A model generated the notes under the pieces. That model was given only the letters and a program-made list of their open reading frames with translations, did not search any database and was not told the DNA's origin. Shown piece by piece: positions 16,630-25,991 of a stretch of 64,000 nt of DNA. The stretch covers positions 18,411 to 82,410 of the forward strand of contig JAKELU010000006.1 of NCBI GenBank assembly GCA_022760735.1. Direction: 5' to 3'. This stretch comes from Firmicutes bacterium FC7. GTDB taxonomy: Bacteria > Bacillota > Clostridia > Tissierellales > Tissierellaceae. Position 1 is the stretch's first letter, and every line of letters starts with the position of its first letter. The translations under genes and the position numbers were made by a program.

Positions 16630-17747
16630 TGTAATGTGTTTGTAATATTTTGACTACCATCTATTTTTACTGAAGTATTTATTTTTATTCTTACACTTTT
16701 AACAATATCATCTTTAAATTCCATATCTGGATACTTTCGTTGAAGCATTAATTTTACATTAAGTATATCAATTCCCTTATCCTGAAACTTTTTAAAAAAA
16801 TCTTCACATCTCTTAGAGAAGGTCTCTTCTGCAGCTTTTATAACGCCATTTCTTACGTCTGAATCTAAGAGTTCTAATTCTCCAACTACTGATTGTATAT
16901 TACATCTTAATTTAATATCATAGATGAGAGTCAATTCATCATTTATATATTCTAATTTTTCCTTTATCTTTGAAAAATGTACTGTTAAGGCAATACGTGT
17001 TCCTGTATCAGGATATACTGTATCAAGAGTTCCTTTTAATTTTTTCTCTTTATCACATAAAATTTTATATATAGGTATTTCATCTTTTTCTAATTTAGCA
17101 ATCATTATATTATCCTTCATAACTGCTGCTCCAGTAATATCTAGTCTGTTTTCTGTAGGCATTTTAACAATATCTATTGTAGGAATAATGCTTATTCTAT
17201 CTCCCTTTAATCTTTCGTTTAGATACTCATTGGCTCTTATAGAATAAACTCGAGATTGTTTCTTTTGAAACACAAACAAATCCTCTAACCAAATGCCTAT
17301 AAACTTTTCATCTTCCATTTGAGTATTTAATAAATCAACAGGGTCAGCTTCACAAATGAATATAAAAACTTTATTTGTTAAATTTTGTGCTCTTTCAATG
17401 AAATCAAGATCTTCCTCAATTCCGTTTCTAGCCATTCTTTCAGTAAATCCGATGGCTCTAGTGATGTCATACCTTATTGGATAGGTTGCAGTACCTTGCA
17501 GATTTAAAAATGCTTCATTAGGAGAACGTCCTTTTCCTTTTAGTACAATTCTAGTGACAATTCCTCCTTGCTCGGAATTACCTCGATCTGAGGCAAAACA
17601 TTCTCCATATAATGCAGCATTTACATCTTCTTCTATATCCACAATTTCCAAAGTAGAAAAGTAAGCTCTATTTAAATCTGAATATGAAAAACAGCCAGTC
17701 AAAAAAATAGTCATAGAAATTAAAAAAAGTAGTATTTTTTTTCTCAT
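16626..17747 (-). CDS. gerAC: Ger(x)C family spore germination lipoprotein
   Basis: A 373-residue protein. A signal peptide ends in the lipobox FLTGC (~Cys19), so it should be anchored to the spore inner membrane. It has the GerAC pattern throughout: GKGRSPNEAFLNLQG, RAIGFTERMARNGIEEDLDFIER, and the C-terminal CEDFFKKFQDKGIDILNVK. It is the C subunit of a GerA-type germinant receptor. Its ATG overlaps the stop of gerAA by one base (TAATG). The gene itself is intact, but both other subunits in this locus are broken. Confidence 0.9.
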   Translation of the reverse strand: MRKKILLFLISMTIFLTGCFSYSDLNRAYFSTLEIVDIEEDVNAALYGECFASDRGNSEQGGIVTRIVLKGKGRSPNEAFLNLQGTATYPIRYDITRAIGFTERMARNGIEEDLDFIERAQNLTNKVFIFICEADPVDLLNTQMEDEKFIGIWLEDLFVFQKKQSRVYSIRANEYLNERLKGDRISIIPTIDIVKMPTENRLDITGAAVMKDNIMIAKLEKDEIPIYKILCDKEKKLKGTLDTVYPDTGTRIALTVHFSKIKEKLEYINDELTLIYDIKLRCNIQSVVGELELLDSDVRNGVIKAAEETFSKRCEDFFKKFQDKGIDILNVKLMLQRKYPDMEFKDDIVKSVRIKINTSVKIDGSQNITNTLQ

Positions 17748-19153
17748 TACTTATCGTCCTTTTGCAACATATTTTTTGAAATTTTAGATAAATGTCCTCT
17801 ATAGGTATAATCTTTAAATTTGTAGCTTTTCTTAGTTCCCATTGGATATAAAAAAGGATATCCACAACTATCTAGATTTGCTATATGTGCTACAAACAGA
17901 ACGAATCCTGTATAAAATCCTGGCAATCCTAACACAGCTGAGAAAATTATCAATATTATATTCCAGGTAAATACACCTATATAGATTTTAGGTATTAGAT
18001 AGGAGCTTATGGAAGTTATTCCAACTACTACGACAGTCATCTGGGATGCAAGACCTGATCGTACAGCTGCATCACCTAATATTAATGCACCTACAATACT
18101 CAATGTGGAACCTAGGGGCTGTGGAAGCCTCACTGCAGCTTCTCTTATAATTTGAAAGAGGAAGAGCATAAATATCAGCTCAATAAATGTTGGAACGGGT
18201 ACGCCAGCCCTTAAAATTGCCAATTTGAATAAAAATATTGATGGGATTAACCTAAAATGGTGGGTAACCAAAGCTAAATAAAATCATGGTAATAATGTTG
18301 AGCTAGCAAACGCTAAGAATCTAAGGGCTCTTCCTATATTCCCCATAAAAATGTTTAAGGTATAATCATCAGGTGCCATAAAATTTTCAACAAAGAAATA
18401 AGGTGCTGACACTGCAAAAGGAGTTCCATTAAACATTACCACAACTTTGCCCTCGGAAATTTTTGATGCTGCAATATCAGGCTTTTCAGTATATCCGATA
18501 GTATCAAATGGAGACCATTTAGTCTTTAGCTTTTCTTCAAGGGCATTAGAATAAAATACAAAATTCCTTTTATCAATTTCTAATAATCTTTCTTTAACAT
18601 AATCTATAAGTTCTTCTGGAGTAGTTCCTTTTAAGTAAAACATAGCAACATCTGTTTTTGTTGATTGACCAATAGAAAAGATTTCTATTTTTAAATCAGG
18701 TGATATTATTCTTCTTCTGATAGAGGATATATTTGTCTGTAGATTCTCTACAAAACCTTCTCTTGGCCCTTTAATTACAGTTTCAGTTTCGGATTTTTCT
18801 ACGTTTCTAATGTTATAATCTTTTACTTCACAGCTAATTACTTCACTAAAGGCTGAGAAAAATATTAATATATTCCCACTTAGAACTTGAATTACTGCTT
18901 CATTTAAATCATTAGTTTTAGTAGCAGAACTTAATGGAATAACATCTCTTATAACTTGATTAGCATTTAAAATTTCTCCTCCACCATATGATAGGAGGGG
19001 CTTTACTACGAATTCACTTATCTGGTCTATATCCGTAATACTCTCTACATAGACCAAAGTAAATAATTGACTCCCACATTTATATTCCTTGTAGATAACA
19101 TCGTCCATTTTTTCTAATACATTTTTAATTGATTCTAAATTTAAATCTGACAT
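17747..19153 (-). pseudogene. gerAA: GerA spore germination protein, interrupted by an in-frame TGA
   Basis: The reading frame encodes a full-length GerAA-type protein (~468 codons), but a TGA at 18286-18284 stops it after ~290 residues. Upstream is the cytoplasmic domain (VYVESITDID, ILNANQVIRDVIPLSSA) and the first membrane segment ending FLAFASSTLLP. Twelve bases further on the same frame continues as LALVTHHFRLIP and the transmembrane part with REAAVRLPQPLGSTLSIVGALILG. The family has Gly at the stop position, so GGA to TGA is the simplest change. It is the A subunit of a germinant receptor. The start (ATG, 19153) follows GGGTGA. Confidence 0.88.
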
Positions 19154-19296
19154 ATAATTCACCCAATATTATTTTTTTCATTTAATCCTATAATATCCAA
19201 TAAAAAAATACATATTTAAAATTTTTTTTCTATATTGGTAATAATCATTAATAATCTTAATAGAAAGAAATTTTGGATTATGTAAGGATGATAATT

Positions 19297-20399
19297 ATGG
19301 ATATGTTTAATACAGGTCATTTTATCTTTATAATATTGGGTGTTAGCATTGTGTCATTAAAAACGTATCCCAAGGTTTTTCTAGAGCATGGATTAAGGGA
19401 TAGTTGGATAGCTGTTATAATTTCATCTATTATTATTTTTTTCTTTTATTTGTTCATTGTTAAAATATGGAAGAATTCAAAAGAGAAGAATTTTGTTAGA
19501 ATATACAAATATGCTTTAGGGAACAAGCTAGGTAATGTATTTATATTTTTATTTTTAATAACATTATTAATGACACTAGTAGAATGTGCTGCAGTAGAAG
19601 CTGATTCAATGCATCAGAACATGCTACTCACTACACCAAAATGGTTTTTATATTATTCTTAATAGGATCCGCAATTTTTGTAGTAAACAAGCACATTGTT
19701 GCAATTAGCATAATATCAATAATAGGAATAATTTTAATTATGCTAGCGGGAATTAACTTAGGTATACTTACTATTGGATATAAGGATATTAATATGTTAA
19801 CTCCTATTTTAAAAGATGGTATAACCTGGGACTTTATATTGGCAATAATAGAGAGTTTAGGATTATATGGATTTATCTCAATATCACTTCCATACTTATC
19901 CAGGATTCAAGATGAAAGAAATAAAATTATAAGGGACAGTATAATCGCATTAATAATATTAATTCAGATGGAAATAGTCTCAACAGCAGGAATACTCATG
20001 ACATTTACTCCTAAAAGGGCTGTTTCTATGAATTATCCTAAACTACTTCAAACTCAGATGGTAAGTTATTTCCAATTCTTGGATTTTGGTGAACTGTATG
20101 TAATGTTACAGATTGTGGGTGGTTGGTTATTAAAATATATACTTACCTTTTACGCTATGTTGATTATTTTAAGAGATTATGGTATAGAAAAGAAAACAGA
20201 GAAAGTTCTCATAATTGCAATAAGTATACTTGCATACATAGGTTCAATCTGCGCTTCTAAGAATTCATTTAAATTGTTTGAGTTATTAAATATATTTCAA
20301 TATATTAGCCTAGTCAATTATATAGTATTACCTCTAATAGTGTTTTCAATATTAGCAGTTAAGAACTCGAAAGCAAAAGAAGATAATAGCAGCTCCTAG
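19297..20399 (+). pseudogene. gerAB: GerAB/endospore germination permease, frameshifted
   Basis: Two overlapping frames together encode a ~368-residue APC-like germination permease. The first runs from 19297 (ATG after AAGGA) and stops at 19662 after TTPKW; the second continues from ~19650 as FILFLIGSAIFVVNKHIV. Restoring one T to the five-T run at 19645-19649 joins them into one frame with about ten membrane segments. It is the B subunit of the receptor. Unusually it is divergent from gerAA-gerAC rather than between them. Pseudogene or base-calling error cannot be separated here. Confidence 0.85.
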
Positions 20400-20415
20400 A
20401 TAAGCTGCTATTAAA
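20385..20415 (+). terminator. Hairpin at the 3' end of gerAB
   Basis: AATAGCAGCT and AGCTGCTATT form a perfect 10-bp stem; the following tract is only moderately T-rich. Confidence 0.6.
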
Positions 20416-20420
20416 TTTAT

Positions 20421-20645
20421 TTACTTTTTCTTTATTTGCCAAGTTCCATCACTTGAACATTCATATTCTCTACCATTTTCATTTAATATAGTGGACCCAA
20501 CACCATGGTTTTGTCCGTTATAAATACATGAAACATCGTTGCTTTTTTCAGTCGTTCTTTTTGAACTTATAATATTACCAGGTGCAGAAATTCTATTTAT
20601 GTCTCTAACTTTTTCCATATTTTTATCAGTTATGTTCTTTTTCAT
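20421..20645 (-). CDS. Small DUF1496-like protein
   Basis: A 74-residue protein. The N-terminal half is polar and likely unstructured; the C-terminal half (CIYNGQNHGVGSTILNENGREYEC-SDGTW, broken here at a Ser-Ser pair) resembles the two-cysteine DUF1496 pattern. The ATG at 20645 is chosen because GAGGTG lies seven bases upstream; the longer frame from 20672 lacks a site. Function unknown. It is convergent with gerAB. Confidence 0.55.
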   Translation of the reverse strand: MKKNITDKNMEKVRDINRISAPGNIISSKRTTEKSNDVSCIYNGQNHGVGSTILNENGREYECSSDGTWQIKKK

Positions 20646-20788
20646 ATTGTTCACCTCAATAAATATTTTCACTAAATAAAATTATGCTCAAAAAAATTAA
20701 TTTAATTTGCTTAATATATTTTGCTTATTAAATAATCTGAGTATAATTACTAAATATTTATAAACAATATATAAAAGAGGTGAGTATT

Positions 20789-21040
20789 TTGTTGAGAGTT
20801 CAAAGATATGTTAATGAAATAAATAATATAATTTATAAAACTGAAAGATATGGTAAAGAAATAAATTTAATTGGAAAGTATTTACGACAAAATATAAATA
20901 GCAATATTAAGAATTATTTAGAAATGATTATTGATAGAAAAGAACTTACAATTGAAGAGTTAAAGATTATTATTAATGAGTTTAGTCAATATATAGATGA
21001 TAGTTTAATATTGGAGTATTTTGGTAATAACACAAAATAA
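20789..21040 (+). CDS. Small hypothetical protein, mostly helical
   Basis: About 83 residues, rich in Lys, Asn, Ile and Glu, predicted almost all alpha-helical with no membrane segment (NEINNIIYKTERYGKEINLIGKYL and YLEMIIDRKELTIEELKII). AGAGGTG at 20776-20782 supports a TTG start at 20789 or 20792; the GTG at 20780 is inside the binding site. A TATAAT at 20742-20747 may be its -10. I do not recognise the family. Confidence 0.55.
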   Translation: MLRVQRYVNEINNIIYKTERYGKEINLIGKYLRQNINSNIKNYLEMIIDRKELTIEELKIIINEFSQYIDDSLILEYFGNNTK

Positions 21041-21107
21041 TTGAGGAATATTTTAATTAATTATCGTAGATAATAATCTTAAAATACTAGAAGAAAAAGG
21101 TGACCAT

Positions 21108-21368
21108 ATGAAAAAAGTATTAGCGATTTTATTGGCAGTTATATTAGTAATGACATTAATAGTTGGTTGTGCTCCTAGAAATCAAGAAGAAACTCCAAAT
21201 GAGACTCCAACTGAAGACGATATGAATGCTCCAGGGGATATGGAGGACCCAGGAGAAATTGAAGGTCCTGGAGATAATCAACCTAGTGGAAATGATCAGG
21301 ACTTAGATAATCCAACTGATACTGAAGGAACACCTTCGGGGAATTTAAAATTAGATTACTTAGCATAA
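21108..21368 (+). CDS. Small secreted lipoprotein with acidic low-complexity tail
   Basis: An 86-residue protein. A classic lipoprotein signal peptide ends in LIVGC (Cys21). The rest is a Pro/Gly/Asp/Glu/Asn-rich, probably disordered tail with irregular PGD/DPGE repeats (APGDMEDPGEIEGPGDNQP). AGGTGACC precedes the ATG. No catalytic domain; such proteins are common in clostridial genomes and their role is unknown. Confidence 0.75.
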   Translation: MKKVLAILLAVILVMTLIVGCAPRNQEETPNETPTEDDMNAPGDMEDPGEIEGPGDNQPSGNDQDLDNPTDTEGTPSGNLKLDYLA

Positions 21369-21369
21369 A

Positions 21370-21407
21370 AATAATGACCTTCTCAAATTGAGAAGGTTAT
21401 TATTTTT
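21370..21407 (+). terminator. Terminator after the small lipoprotein gene
   Basis: AATAATGACCTTCTCAA pairs with TTGAGAAGGTTATTATT (one wobble), followed by TTTTT. Confidence 0.9.
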
Positions 21408-21432
21408 AAGAGTTTATATTAGAGGATATTCT

Positions 21433-21463
21433 AAAATGCTGGAGTTTAAACATCCAGCATTTT
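21433..21463 (-). terminator. Terminator of the phospholipase-C-like gene
   Basis: AAAATGCTGGA and TCCAGCATTTT form a perfect 11-bp stem at the 3' end of the minus-strand gene. Confidence 0.75.
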
Positions 21464-22172
21464 ATACTTTGTTAATGTCATTGTAAAATAATAAAAATAC
21501 ACCAGCTGTAGTTCGCTTAGCAAGAGGTAAAGTACATTTTAGAATTCTATAAAATCTACAATCATCTTCTTTAATATTCTTAAATCTCCTATAAACTTTT
21601 AATGATACTCTTGAATTAAATCTAATATAATCTCTAATTGAGCCTAAGATATAAGGCTTTTTTTCTTCATTAAAACCAATTAAACTTTTATAAGTTTTTT
21701 TAACAAAACTTTCATATTGATAATGGTCATCTAACAACTTAATATTAGCATGTTGAGGTACAGTCATATCCTGTACAATATGCACAGCTGCACCTAAATA
21801 AAACATTGATTTATGCTTATTTCCGTATCTCCATTGATTTATGGCTTTTGTATAATACTCAATACATAAATCTATTGCATTCTTTCTTCCATATAATCCT
21901 CTTTTCTTGTCTGGATTATAGAAGTGACTTGAGCTTTTGAAATCTTGATCTGCCCATACTACTCCTTCATCAATGGTGTTAAGATAAGATTTAAAAAAAT
22001 TATATTCTTTTAAATATTTATTTTCAAATAAAATCTCAAGACCATAATAGTTTAAAAATATGTGAACCTTACACTCGGTCTTTTTTACCGACTTTTTTAT
22101 AGGATTGACTAAATTAAATATTCTGTTTAAAACAAGATTATAAGTTGTTTCTAGCCTATCTATTTTAATCAC
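21462..22172 (-). CDS. Zinc-dependent phospholipase C family protein without signal peptide
   Basis: A 236-residue protein with the helical Zn-PLC/S1-P1-nuclease-like metal motifs: DEGVVWADQDFKSSSHFYNP, then AAVHIVQDMTVPQHANIK and the HYQYESFV helix, which supply Asp and His ligands for a three-zinc site. It lacks both the signal peptide and the N-terminal Trp of secreted phospholipases C, so it may act inside the cell, perhaps in the mother cell or spore, or on a non-lipid substrate. Substrate not deducible. An AGGTGATT sequence precedes the start on the minus strand. Confidence 0.75.
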   Translation of the reverse strand: MIKIDRLETTYNLVLNRIFNLVNPIKKSVKKTECKVHIFLNYYGLEILFENKYLKEYNFFKSYLNTIDEGVVWADQDFKSSSHFYNPDKKRGLYGRKNAIDLCIEYYTKAINQWRYGNKHKSMFYLGAAVHIVQDMTVPQHANIKLLDDHYQYESFVKKTYKSLIGFNEEKKPYILGSIRDYIRFNSRVSLKVYRRFKNIKEDDCRFYRILKCTLPLAKRTTAGVFLLFYNDINKV

Positions 22173-22472
22173 CTCATTGTTCCTGCTATTTATTTATTAT
22201 TTGTAAAATTTATATAATTACACTGATTTTTAAAAATTAAGATTAAATAAAGTTAAGAATTAAATTGTATAGTAAAAATAGAAAATTCTGCTAAATTCAA
22301 AAAATTCAACTAATTTGTAAACTTTAAAAACGGCATGGCTGCTATGGTTGACAATAGATAATTCGGAATTTAGTACTTTAAAACGGTAGTGCAAAAACTT
22401 GCGCTACTACTAGGTTACTTGATACCATTAAAATGCAACTAATATTGATTAAGCATGAGGAGGAAAGAACTA
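22173..22472 (+). other. Long leader before the AbgT gene with two small hairpins
   Basis: A 300-base stretch without an ORF. It holds TTGACA (22348-22353), a possible -35 with a poor -10, and a near-repeat ACTTTAAAAACGG (22321) / ACTTTAAAACGG (22375), each followed by a small inverted repeat: CATGGC-T-GCTATG and GTAGTGCAA-AAA-CTTGCGCTAC. No known riboswitch pattern is recognised. Confidence 0.4.
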
Positions 22473-24014
22473 ATGACAAAAAAGTCAAACAAAAAAGAAG
22501 TAAATGGTTTTCTCAAAAACATTGAGAAAATCGGAAATGCTTTACCGCACCCCGCAATCATATTTGTTATTCTATGCGCAGTTATTGTAGTAGTATCTGC
22601 AATAGTAGCAGCGATGGGAGTAACTGTTACTTACTATGATGCTAGAGCTGGTAAAGAGGCAACAGTACAAGCGGTATCATTGTTAAATGCAGAAGGACTA
22701 AGGCATATCTTCAATTCGGCAGTTAAAAACTTTACAGGTTTTGCTCCTTTAGGAACAGTACTAGTAGCCATGCTTGGTGTTGGAGTTGCTGAGTATTCAG
22801 GATTAATAAATGCTTCTCTTAAGAAATTATTAACTGGTGTTCATCCAAGACTGTTAACCGCAGTAGTTGTATTTGCAGGAATTATGTCTAATATTGCATC
22901 TGATGCGGGATACGTAGTTGTAATTCCACTAGGAGCAGCAATTTTTGCAGGAGCAGGAAGACATCCTATCGCAGGTCTTGCGGCAGCTTTTGCTGGTGTA
23001 TCAGGAGGTTTCTCAGCGAACTTAATTATCGGTACAACAGATCCTCTATTACAAGGTATTACTAATCAAGCATTAACTAGTGCAGGTTTAGATGCTTTAC
23101 ACATAGATGCAACTGCTAACTGGTACTTTATGATGGCATCTACTGTATTATTAACTTTCTTAGGTACATTTGTAACTGAAAAAATAGTTGAAAAAAACCT
23201 TGGACCTTACACAGGTAGTTATGTTCCAGAAAAAGAAGTAATAACTGATGTTGAAAATAGAGGGTTAAGAAATGCAGGAATTGCTCTTTTAGTATTTGTT
23301 ATAATTATGGCTATCTTAATGGTTCCAAGCAATGCAATATTAAGAAGCCCTAATGCAGAAGGTAAACTAGTATTAAATGACTTCATGGGTTCTGGTTTAT
23401 TGCTTGCTATAATGTTAGTATTCTTGATACCAGGTTATGCTTATGGTAAGACCATTGGAAAAATTAATAATTCTAACGACTTAATAAAAGCTATGACAGA
23501 AGCTATGAAAAGTATGGGATCATATTTAGTATTAGCATTTTTTGCAGCACAATTTGTAGATTATTTTGGATACACTAATTTAGGAACAATCATATCTGTA
23601 AAAGGTGCAGAATTCTTAAAAAGTATAGGTTTTACTGGACTTCCATTAGTTATAGCATTTATATTTATTTCAGCGTTCTTAAACTTATTTATGGGATCCG
23701 CATCTGCAAAATGGGCAATTATGGCTCCAATTTTTGTACCTATGATGGCTGAATTAGGTCTGTCACCAGCTTTAACTCAAACTGCTTACAGAATTGGAGA
23801 TTCATCTACAAATATCATAACTCCACTTATGAGTTATTTTGCAATGATTGTAGTATTTGCTAAAAAATACGATGAAGACAGTGGTTTAGGAACATTGATA
23901 TCTACAATGTTGCCATATTCAGGAACATTCTTAGTGGGTTGGTCATTGTTAATGATACTTTGGTATATATTAGGTCTTCCGCTTGGACCAGGAGCATTCA
24001 TAGGCATAATGTAA
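22473..24014 (+). CDS. AbgT family (aminobenzoyl-glutamate-type) transporter
   Basis: A 513-residue membrane protein with the AbgT pattern: GNALPHPAIIFVILC near the N-terminus, GVAEYSGLINASLKKL, ASDAGYVVVIPLGAAIFAG, the GFSANLIIGTTDPLL re-entrant loop and GSASAKWAIMAPIFVPM. About 11-12 membrane segments. The ATG at 22473 lies nine bases after GAGGAGG. AbgT proteins import p-aminobenzoyl-glutamate or export antifolates; here the neighbour is a PepT-like peptidase, which suggests uptake and cleavage of a small peptide or amino-acyl conjugate (inference). Confidence 0.92.
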   Translation: MTKKSNKKEVNGFLKNIEKIGNALPHPAIIFVILCAVIVVVSAIVAAMGVTVTYYDARAGKEATVQAVSLLNAEGLRHIFNSAVKNFTGFAPLGTVLVAMLGVGVAEYSGLINASLKKLLTGVHPRLLTAVVVFAGIMSNIASDAGYVVVIPLGAAIFAGAGRHPIAGLAAAFAGVSGGFSANLIIGTTDPLLQGITNQALTSAGLDALHIDATANWYFMMASTVLLTFLGTFVTEKIVEKNLGPYTGSYVPEKEVITDVENRGLRNAGIALLVFVIIMAILMVPSNAILRSPNAEGKLVLNDFMGSGLLLAIMLVFLIPGYAYGKTIGKINNSNDLIKAMTEAMKSMGSYLVLAFFAAQFVDYFGYTNLGTIISVKGAEFLKSIGFTGLPLVIAFIFISAFLNLFMGSASAKWAIMAPIFVPMMAELGLSPALTQTAYRIGDSSTNIITPLMSYFAMIVVFAKKYDEDSGLGTLISTMLPYSGTFLVGWSLLMILWYILGLPLGPGAFIGIM

Positions 24015-24026
24015 TTAGAAATTCTT

Positions 24027-24050
24027 AATGGGGCTGATAGCCCCATTTTA
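24027..24050 (+). terminator. Hairpin between the AbgT and PepT-like genes
   Basis: AATGGGGCT and AGCCCCATT with a GAT loop, then TTTAT. It may attenuate rather than fully separate the two genes. Confidence 0.75.
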
Positions 24051-24088
24051 TGTATTTTAAATTTTTAGAAAGGAGAGAGCTTAGGTTT

Positions 24089-25204
24089 ATGATAAATGAA
24101 AAAAGATTATTAGATAGATTTCTTAGATATATTCAGATTGACAGTCCGACAAAGTTTGAAAGAGATTTTGCAGAATATTTAAAAGAAGAAATGGAAAAGA
24201 TGGGACTAACTGTTTATATGGATAATGCAGGGGAAAGTATTGGTAGTAATTCTGGAAATCTAATAGCAAAATTAAATGGAAATGCTAAAGGGGAAACAAT
24301 TCTATTTAGTGCTCATATGGATACAGTATCACCAGGAACTGGAATAAAGCCCATTATCAAAGACGGAGTAATATTTAGCGATGGAACTACTGTACTTGGT
24401 GGAGATGATAAAGCTGGCATTGCTGCGATTCTAGAGGCCATAGAAACTATTATCGAAAACGATATACCACATCCAAATATTGAGGTTGTATTTTCAATAT
24501 TTGAAGAGGGTGGTTTATATGGTGCTAAAAATTTAGAATATGATAAATTAAATGCAAAGAGGGGTTTTGTACTTGATAGTGGCGGAGATCCAGGTCAGAT
24601 AATAATTCAAGGACCTGCTCAAAATAAGATAAATGCAAGATTTATTGGGAAAGAAGCCCATGCTGGTGTTGCACCAGAGAATGGAATAAGCGCAATACAA
24701 ATAGCTGCTGAAGCAATTATTAACATGAAATTATTGAGAGTAGATGAAGAGACAACTGCTAATGTAGGATATATTTCTGGTGGAGAAGTAACTAATATAG
24801 TAACAAAAGAAGTAGAAATTAAAGCAGAAGCTCGAAGCTTATCAGATAATAAGCTAAAGGAACAAACAGACCATATGGTTAAATGCTGCAAAGATGCTGC
24901 ACAAAAATATGGTGGGGAAGCTATAGTTGAAGTAAGTCATTCTTATGGAGCATTTAAAGTAAATGAAGAAGATGAAATTGTTGAAAAAGTAAAGCAAGCA
25001 TGCAACAATATAGGAATAAAACCATTTACAGCTGCTTCAGGAGGGGGGAGCGATACAAATATTCTAAATGCCAATGGAATTACAGCTGTTAACTTGGGAA
25101 TAGGTGAAAGAAAACCTCATACTCTTGAAGAACACCTTTATATTAAAGACTTAGAAAATGCAGCAAAGTTAGTATTAGAAATAGTTAAAGTTCATACCTT
25201 ATAA
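24089..25204 (+). CDS. PepT-like M20 family metallopeptidase (TIGR01883 type)
   Basis: A 371-residue zinc peptidase. Metal-site motifs are SAHMDTVSPG, GGDDKAGIAAILEA and FEEGGLYGAK with the catalytic Glu; the lid domain has GKEAHAGVAPENG, and ASGGGSDTN provides the last ligand region. The ATG at 24089 follows AAGGAGAG; the upstream ATG at 24050 overlaps the terminator hairpin. Related to tripeptidase T but belonging to the shorter PepT-like group whose substrate is unsettled. Its place after the AbgT-type transporter suggests it acts on the imported substrate. Confidence 0.9.
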   Translation: MINEKRLLDRFLRYIQIDSPTKFERDFAEYLKEEMEKMGLTVYMDNAGESIGSNSGNLIAKLNGNAKGETILFSAHMDTVSPGTGIKPIIKDGVIFSDGTTVLGGDDKAGIAAILEAIETIIENDIPHPNIEVVFSIFEEGGLYGAKNLEYDKLNAKRGFVLDSGGDPGQIIIQGPAQNKINARFIGKEAHAGVAPENGISAIQIAAEAIINMKLLRVDEETTANVGYISGGEVTNIVTKEVEIKAEARSLSDNKLKEQTDHMVKCCKDAAQKYGGEAIVEVSHSYGAFKVNEEDEIVEKVKQACNNIGIKPFTAASGGGSDTNILNANGITAVNLGIGERKPHTLEEHLYIKDLENAAKLVLEIVKVHTL

Positions 25205-25256
25205 TCAATTTTCTAAGAAGGCTATTAAATTGTTTAGATTAGTTATATTAATGATG

Positions 25257-25318
25257 ATATGCTCCATTTAGAGTAGGCAGATAATCAAAAAATGTTTACT
25301 AAAGGGGAGCATATTTTT
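25257..25318 (+). terminator. Long-loop terminator before hsp20
   Basis: ATATGCTCC and GGGAGCATAT arms, helped by inner TTTAG/CTAAA pairing, then TTTTT. Confidence 0.7.
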
Positions 25319-25343
25319 ATGTCTGATAAATATTTTATGAGAC

Positions 25344-25412
25344 TTGACAAAAAATAAAAAAAAGTATATATTAAAAATATAATAATTAGCACTCACTGAT
25401 TGCGAGTGCTAA
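25344..25412 (+). promoter_or_regulatory. Vegetative promoter with CIRCE operator
   Basis: TTGACA (25344-25349), 17 bases, TATATT (25367-25372), and then a perfect CIRCE element: TTAGCACTC (25386-25394), nine bases, GAGTGCTAA (25404-25412). CIRCE is the HrcA operator, so the downstream hsp20 gene should be repressed by HrcA and induced by heat. Confidence 0.95.
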
Positions 25413-25440
25413 CAAAACCATTTTGAAAGGAGTTGTTATA

Positions 25441-25881
25441 ATGGCATTAGTTCCTTTTAACAGAAGAAATAGTTTATTTAATGCTGGTTTTGAGGATTTC
25501 TATAACATGCTTGACAACTTTTTCAATGATGATAGGTTTCTAACTAGAGGTATTACAATGGGTTCATTTAAGGTTGATATACAGGAAAACGAAAATGAGT
25601 ATGTAGTAGAAGCCCAACTGCCAGGAGTTAAAAAGGAAGAAATCAATTTAATTTTAGAAGACGAAAGACTAACTATTGCAGTAGAAAGACGCGATGAAGT
25701 AAATGAAGAGAAGAAAAATTATATTCACAGAGAGAGCAAATTCAGTTCAATGAGTCGTAGCATTTATCTAAGGGACGCGTTGCCTGAAGGGGTAAAAGCT
25801 AAATTAGATAATGGTGTACTTTATGTATCAGTACCAAAACAAGGAAATACAAGACATACAAAACGAATAGAAATAGAATAA
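25441..25881 (+). CDS. Hsp20/alpha-crystallin small heat-shock protein
   Basis: A 146-residue small heat-shock protein: an N-terminal Phe-rich arm (NRRNSLFNAGFEDFYNML), an alpha-crystallin domain from VDIQENENEYVVEAQLPGVKKE to the conserved ALPEGVKAKLDNGVLYVSVPK, and a short C-terminal extension. It is an ATP-independent holdase. AAAGGAG precedes the ATG at 25441. Direct HrcA/CIRCE control of an hsp20 gene is seen upstream. Confidence 0.95.
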   Translation: MALVPFNRRNSLFNAGFEDFYNMLDNFFNDDRFLTRGITMGSFKVDIQENENEYVVEAQLPGVKKEEINLILEDERLTIAVERRDEVNEEKKNYIHRESKFSSMSRSIYLRDALPEGVKAKLDNGVLYVSVPKQGNTRHTKRIEIE

Positions 25882-25887
25882 GATTTT

Positions 25888-25925
25888 AGGGATTGGGTCT
25901 AGCTTAGGACTCAATCCTTTTTGTA
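25888..25925 (+). terminator. Terminator after hsp20
   Basis: GGATTGGGTC and GACTCAATCC arms (one mismatch) followed by TTTTT. Confidence 0.85.
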
Positions 25926-25991
25926 TTTTAATTATTTTTATAAATTAATTTGGGTATAATACTAGAAAAATATCACAAGGGAGGAAAATAT

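Noticed and set aside
18284-18286. TGA in gerAA as a selenocysteine codon
   Set aside because: Relatives have Gly there, no redox role is expected in this membrane helix, and no SECIS-like hairpin is evident just after it.
22320-22420. THF riboswitch before the AbgT gene
   Set aside because: The conserved core blocks of folate riboswitches are not present.
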